From CALOAD01 sp942491415 (GTDB lineage Bacteria > Cyanobacteriota > Vampirovibrionia > Gastranaerophilales > CALOAD01): 64,000 nucleotides of DNA. The DNA is taken from the NCBI GenBank assembly GCA_942491415.1, contig CALOAD010000020.1, positions 248,001-312,000 on the forward strand, written 5' to 3'. The notes below the pieces were generated by a model. The model ran no database searches and was not told the origin of the DNA. It worked only from the letters and a program-made list of their open reading frames with translations. The translations under genes and the position numbers were made by a program. Shown piece by piece: positions 60,530 to 64,000 of this stretch (its first letter is position 1; every line of letters starts with the position of its first letter).

Positions 60530-61990
60530 TTATTTGTTTAAATATTCAGAAAGTTTAGAGTCTACTTTTTGTTTAATTTCTTTGCTCATAATGATTTCAT
60601 TGGGCCACTGTCTTGTAAAACCTTCATTCTCTAGTTTTTTAGTGGCATCAATTCCCATTTTTCCTCCATATCCAACAATATCACAGGAATGGTCTAAAAT
60701 ATCCAAAGGTCCTTTTACTATAGTGCAATCACGAGAAGGATCGGTGTGATTGAAGACTTTCCAGCAAACTTCAGATAAATTATGAACGTTTACGTCTTTA
60801 TCTACAACGATAACGAATTTTGTGAACATCATTTGTCCTAAACCCCAAATGCTATTCATTATTTTTTGGGCATGTCCCGGGTATCGTTTATCTATGCTTA
60901 TAATGGCACAATTGTGGAAAACACCTTCGATGGGAAGGTTCATATCAATGATTTCGGGAACGATTTGTTTTAAAACCGGTAAAAATATTTGTTCGGTTGC
61001 TTTTCCCATATAACAATCTTCTTGAGGTGGTCTACCTACGATAGTTGCGGGATAGATAGGATTTTGTCTATGGGTCATTGCTGTTAGATGAAAAACCGGA
61101 AATTCATCAGCAAGGCTATAATAGCCGGTATGGTCGCCAAAAGGACCTTCAACTTGTTTTTCCTCATGGTCAATATACCCTTCGAGTATGATTTCCGCAT
61201 CCGCAGGGACTTCGATATCAACGGTTTTGCATTTTACAAGTTCTACCGGTTTTTTTCTTAAAAATCCGGCAAAGATCATTTCATCAATGCCTGTAGGAAC
61301 AGGTGCCGTGGCAGAGTAGGTTATGGAAGGATCACATCCTAACGCTACCGCTACTTCAAATTTTTTGCCAAGTCTTTTAGCTTCTTCAAAGTTTTTAGCT
61401 CCATCGTGGTGTTTATGCCAATGCATGCCGGTAGTGAGGTTATCGAATTTTTGTAATCTATACATTCCTACGTTTCGGTTATTATTGTTGGGATTTTTTG
61501 TAAAAACCAGTGGTAGCGTGATAAAAGGTCCACCGTCTTTGGGCCAGCACTTTAGTATTGGCAATTTATCCAGCATCGGCTGGTTTAAATCCGTTATAAC
61601 AACATCTTGGCAAGGGGCTTTACTTACTATTTTAGGCAAGAACGAGGCTACTTCTGTTAGTTTTGGTAGCATAGAAGCCTTGCCAATAAGGCTGTCAGGG
61701 ACTTGAGGCTTTGCCAGTTCTTCTATTCTTTTTGCGATGTCTTTTATATCGTTTACACCTAAAGACATTGCCATTCTTTTAAAAGAACCGAAAGCATTGG
61801 TGAGGACCGGCATGGTGTAGTTTTCTACGTTTTTAAAGAGCAAGGCTTTATTTTCAATTCCTTGTTTTTTTGAAGCCCTGTCTGTTATTTCTGTGATTTC
61901 TAAATCACAACTTACCGGAGTATCTATTTCAATGAGTTCGTCTTCTTTTTTTAAATTTTTTATAAAATCATTTAAGTCTTTATATGCCAT
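60530..61990 (-). CDS. UbiD-family decarboxylase
   Basis: This 486-aa protein matches UbiD/MenX-type prenylated-FMN decarboxylases. Motifs include the FMN/metal region (NVGMYRLQKFDNLTTGMHWH), EVPADAEIILEGYIDHEEKQ and EGPFGDHTGYYSLADEFPVF, and the DKRYPGHAQKIMNSIWGLG segment. It decarboxylates a 4-hydroxybenzoate-like or other aromatic acid and could serve quinone synthesis. No UbiX flavin prenyltransferase gene is in the window. It is a single-gene unit. Confidence 0.88.
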   Translation of the reverse strand: MAYKDLNDFIKNLKKEDELIEIDTPVSCDLEITEITDRASKKQGIENKALLFKNVENYTMPVLTNAFGSFKRMAMSLGVNDIKDIAKRIEELAKPQVPDSLIGKASMLPKLTEVASFLPKIVSKAPCQDVVITDLNQPMLDKLPILKCWPKDGGPFITLPLVFTKNPNNNNRNVGMYRLQKFDNLTTGMHWHKHHDGAKNFEEAKRLGKKFEVAVALGCDPSITYSATAPVPTGIDEMIFAGFLRKKPVELVKCKTVDIEVPADAEIILEGYIDHEEKQVEGPFGDHTGYYSLADEFPVFHLTAMTHRQNPIYPATIVGRPPQEDCYMGKATEQIFLPVLKQIVPEIIDMNLPIEGVFHNCAIISIDKRYPGHAQKIMNSIWGLGQMMFTKFVIVVDKDVNVHNLSEVCWKVFNHTDPSRDCTIVKGPLDILDHSCDIVGYGGKMGIDATKKLENEGFTRQWPNEIIMSKEIKQKVDSKLSEYLNK

Positions 61991-62019
61991 ATTGCTCTGC
62001 CATTCTAATTTTAAGCGTA

Positions 62020-63327
62020 TTAAATTTTAGTTGTTTTTACATTTTTATTTTCGACAAAAACAAGTGAAATACTTTCGTCAGGTAGTTTTTCTTGAAGATG
62101 TTTAATTATTGAATCTTTTGCATTGTTGGAAATCGTAGTTATTAAAGTCATTCCACTTTGCACAAGTTTTATTAAATCGTTTGAGTATTTTTCAAAAAAT
62201 ACAATATCAGGATGCTGAAATTCAATATGTTTTAATGCTTTTTCGATATTAAATATGGTAGATTCCGCCAGCTCGACTTGAGTTATGCCGTTTAGTTTTT
62301 CTTTTGTTAGAGATTCTATTGTAATGATGTTTTTAGAAATTAAAGACATAGAATCTAATAAAGAATAAGCAAAGGCAATACTTTCGGTCTCATTATCGCT
62401 GCAAATCAACACGAGTGAGGTTGAGGTGATGTTTTTTTTATTTTCTTCATTTATATTGTATTGTGATAATTTTTTAAAAGGGGCAAAGGGTTTTAAAGTA
62501 ATGCTTTCACCATCACAAGAAGGAAATACTGAACATAAAACAGTAAAAACCTTTTGCTGGTAAGTAGTTTTGAATTTTTCAAGCTGAGGAACTTCTGTAG
62601 TTAAAGAATTCAAGTTTGATAATTTTTTTAAAACACTTGTAAATACTGGGGTTAAAAGCCTTGGGATAGATCCTTTTTCTTGTAATTGATGGTTTAGTTT
62701 GAATTTTACGGTTAATCCTGAAGGGGCAGGTTGTAAAATTATTTCTTCGGCGTTTTCATAAATTGCCTGGTTTATCAGGGATTTAATAATGGCTTTAATT
62801 TGTTCGTCGTCGTGATTTTCGGTAGAAAGCTGTTCTTGCCAGTTAAAGGACTCATTAGTTTGTGTTTCTACATTTGTTTCGTCTGTATAATTTTCTTTGA
62901 TTGCCTTTTGGATAAGTCTTTCGGAAACAATAATAGGTTCCAGGTTTAAATTGTCATTATTTAAAACATTTACAACGGTGAAAAGTTCCATAGGGTCAGC
63001 CATTGCAATAGTTAAAATATCTTCAATTTTAAAAAGAGGGATTATTCTATATTTTTGAGCATTTTCTTTTGAAATGTACTTTAAACAGGCTTTATCAAGT
63101 GAATAATCTGCCAGGTTTACATACGGAATTCGAAGTTTTGATTCAATAAATTCTAAAAGAACTTTTTCTGAAATCATTTTAAGCTCTATCAGAGATTGTC
63201 CCAAGTTTTTTTCGTTGTTTTGGGAATATTCTTCTGCTTTTAAAAGGTTATCAAAGCTGATAAATCCTTCTCTGACAAGACCGTGTTTTATTTTTTCAAC
63301 TGTTTTATTAGTTAAAGTTTCTTGCAT
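62020..63327 (-). CDS. GspE/PilB-like protein without nucleotide-binding motifs
   Basis: This 435-aa protein starts with the GspE/PilB N-terminal domain (about residues 1-150: GLVREGFISFDNLLKAEEYSQ, SLIELKMISEKVLLEFI, IPYVNLADYSLD). The rest resembles the ATPase domain by position (AIIKSLINQAIYENAEEIIL, ITLKPFAPFKKL). The expected Walker A (GPTGSGKST) reads LVLICSDNETESI, and Walker B (DPDIIMIGE) reads HPDIVFFEKYSND. It therefore should not hydrolyse ATP. It lies 5 bp after the response regulator, so the two likely act together. A regulatory or c-di-GMP-sensing role is possible. Confidence 0.78.
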   Translation of the reverse strand: MQETLTNKTVEKIKHGLVREGFISFDNLLKAEEYSQNNEKNLGQSLIELKMISEKVLLEFIESKLRIPYVNLADYSLDKACLKYISKENAQKYRIIPLFKIEDILTIAMADPMELFTVVNVLNNDNLNLEPIIVSERLIQKAIKENYTDETNVETQTNESFNWQEQLSTENHDDEQIKAIIKSLINQAIYENAEEIILQPAPSGLTVKFKLNHQLQEKGSIPRLLTPVFTSVLKKLSNLNSLTTEVPQLEKFKTTYQQKVFTVLCSVFPSCDGESITLKPFAPFKKLSQYNINEENKKNITSTSLVLICSDNETESIAFAYSLLDSMSLISKNIITIESLTKEKLNGITQVELAESTIFNIEKALKHIEFQHPDIVFFEKYSNDLIKLVQSGMTLITTISNNAKDSIIKHLQEKLPDESISLVFVENKNVKTTKI

Positions 63328-63332
63328 AAATT

Positions 63333-63716
63333 TTAGTTTAATCCTAGATAGTTTTTAACCTTTTCAACGACTTCTATGATTTCGAAAGGCTTTGTTATGT
63401 ATTCGTTTGCCCCGGTTTCTTCTCCAATTGCTTTATCTTCTTCCTGTGATCTTGCAGTTATCATAATAATAGGGATATCTTTATATTTTGCATCAAATTT
63501 TAAAAGTCTACATACTTTATAACCATTGATTTTAGGCATCATAACATCCAAAATCACAAGATCCGGCATTTCCTTTTTGGCAATGTTTAAGGCTTCTTCT
63601 CCGTCAAAAGCAGTCAGACAGTTTATTCCATCGGCTTCGAGCATGAATTTTAATGTTTCAACTATATCTCGTTCATCATCTACGATTAAAACTTTTTTAG
63701 GATTATTCTCAGACAT
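63333..63716 (-). CDS. Single-domain response regulator (CheY-like)
   Basis: This 127-aa receiver has all catalytic residues: acidic pair D13/D14, phosphoacceptor D57 (LVILDVMMPK), T in MITA and lysine in ITKPFE. There is no output domain, so it acts by protein-protein contact. It sits 5 bp before the GspE-like gene. The cognate kinase is not in the window. Confidence 0.92.
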   Translation of the reverse strand: MSENNPKKVLIVDDERDIVETLKFMLEADGINCLTAFDGEEALNIAKKEMPDLVILDVMMPKINGYKVCRLLKFDAKYKDIPIIMITARSQEEDKAIGEETGANEYITKPFEIIEVVEKVKNYLGLN

Positions 63717-63746
63717 TTTTGCTTCCTTTAATTTTACTATAGGCTA

Positions 63747-64000
63747 TTATTTTGGAATTTTTAATTGTTCAATAGATTTGTTACTAAGTGAGTTCAACGA
63801 TTGTTCGATCAATTCTTCAGCGTTTATAGCATTTTCCGGATATACGGAAGTTCCTATAAGTGTATCAGAAAAGTCATATTCGGATAAATTATTAAGCGTA
63901 TTTGCTATTTTATAAGCTTTTAGCTTAGTTGTATTAGGCAAAATAGCTTGTAGATATTGTTTTTTACCTTTTTCTGAAGTAAATACTTTTGCTTTGAAGT
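63747..64000 (-). CDS. C-terminal part of a degenerate GGDEF-like protein (5' end outside window)
   Basis: The frame is open to the right edge, so the start is missing. The readable part runs from KKQYLQAILPNTTKLKAYKI through LIGTSVYPENAINAEELIEQ to the stop near 63747. The order ILPNT - helix - IG-x-S-x-YP - ELIEQSLNSL matches the second half of a GGDEF domain (LPNT..A...IG.S.YP..A..A..LI..A...L). The usual YxAKxxG-x-N tail is replaced by LSNKSIEQL, so it may be catalytically inactive. The signature itself lies outside. Confidence is moderate. Confidence 0.5.
   Translation of the reverse strand, partial: FKAKVFTSEKGKKQYLQAILPNTTKLKAYKIANTLNNLSEYDFSDTLIGTSVYPENAINAEELIEQSLNSLSNKSIEQLKIPK

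Overview
The window is AT-rich DNA from a bacterium with two membranes: it encodes a TonB/ExbB/ExbD set, a TolC-like outer-membrane protein with a periplasmic adaptor and an RND pump, and a secretin. The combination of LL-diaminopimelate aminotransferase, NIF-type NifU/NifS, flagellin, a Tad/Flp pilus operon and very low GC fits an early-branching non-photosynthetic relative of the cyanobacteria (Melainabacteria/Vampirovibrionia, gut Gastranaerophilales type). That placement is inferred from gene content, not proven. Genes are dense on both strands, in short operons with many TTG/GTG starts and intrinsic terminators. No ribosomal RNA, CRISPR array, prophage or transposase gene was seen.

Layout. 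1-3350 (minus): Tad pilus genes cpaB, cpaC and cpaE, the last running off the left edge. 3518-4497 (minus): a 49-aa peptide, a CBS-pair protein and a ferredoxin. 4729-6894 (plus): three unrecognised genes, two of them predicted to be exported. 6905-8980 (minus): nifU-nifS. 9301-11967 (plus): a TPR protein and dapL. 12180-15123 (plus): two tandem paralogues with a shared N-terminal part, promoter and tandem repeats but different predicted wall-hydrolase C-termini. 15404-20643 (minus): pepA, pepP, a SpoU methyltransferase and a tatC-like gene, plus a parvulin. 20776-21369: a structured non-coding element bounded by 21-bp inverted repeats. 21483-29150 (plus): a SemiSWEET transporter, then a TetR regulator with three regularly spaced palindromes and an efflux operon (binding-protein/TolC fusion, adaptor, RND pump). 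29294-32979 (plus): an exported glycine-zipper protein and tonB-exbB-exbD-exbD.

33055-37447: a coiled-coil protein, a long TPR protein coupled to dus, a GIY-YIG protein and a ThiS-like carrier. 37451-39632 (minus): rsmE and a CCA-adding enzyme. 39668-42752 (plus): flagellin behind a sigma-28-like promoter, tRNA-Asp and a dicarboxylate symporter. 42828-44332: a cysteine-containing protein with a BadF-type activase. 44358-51128: an NrtR-like Nudix regulator, DUF378, PC4, priA, a coupled pair of membrane proteins and an AI-2E family permease. 51486-57340: a DUF262 protein lacking its nuclease half, an SDR, a diguanylate-cyclase-like protein with an altered signature, a frameshifted exported gene, a beta-lactamase-fold protein without the deacylation glutamate, and a short hibernation factor. 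57353-64000 (minus): a TPR protein, a DppA-type peptidase, a UbiD decarboxylase, a GspE/PilB-like protein without nucleotide-binding motifs, a response regulator, and the end of a GGDEF-like protein cut by the right edge.

The strongest candidate for something undescribed is 12180-15123. Two tandem genes share an N-terminal module with no obvious signal peptide but carry different wall-hydrolase domains (M15-like and lysozyme-like). Each follows a GGGCAATTT-N17/19-TTATA element that also precedes the distant coiled-coil gene at 33435. This looks like a co-regulated family with exchangeable effector domains. Secondary candidates are the cysteine protein/activase pair, the non-coding inverted-repeat element, and the motif-less GspE-like protein beside a response regulator.
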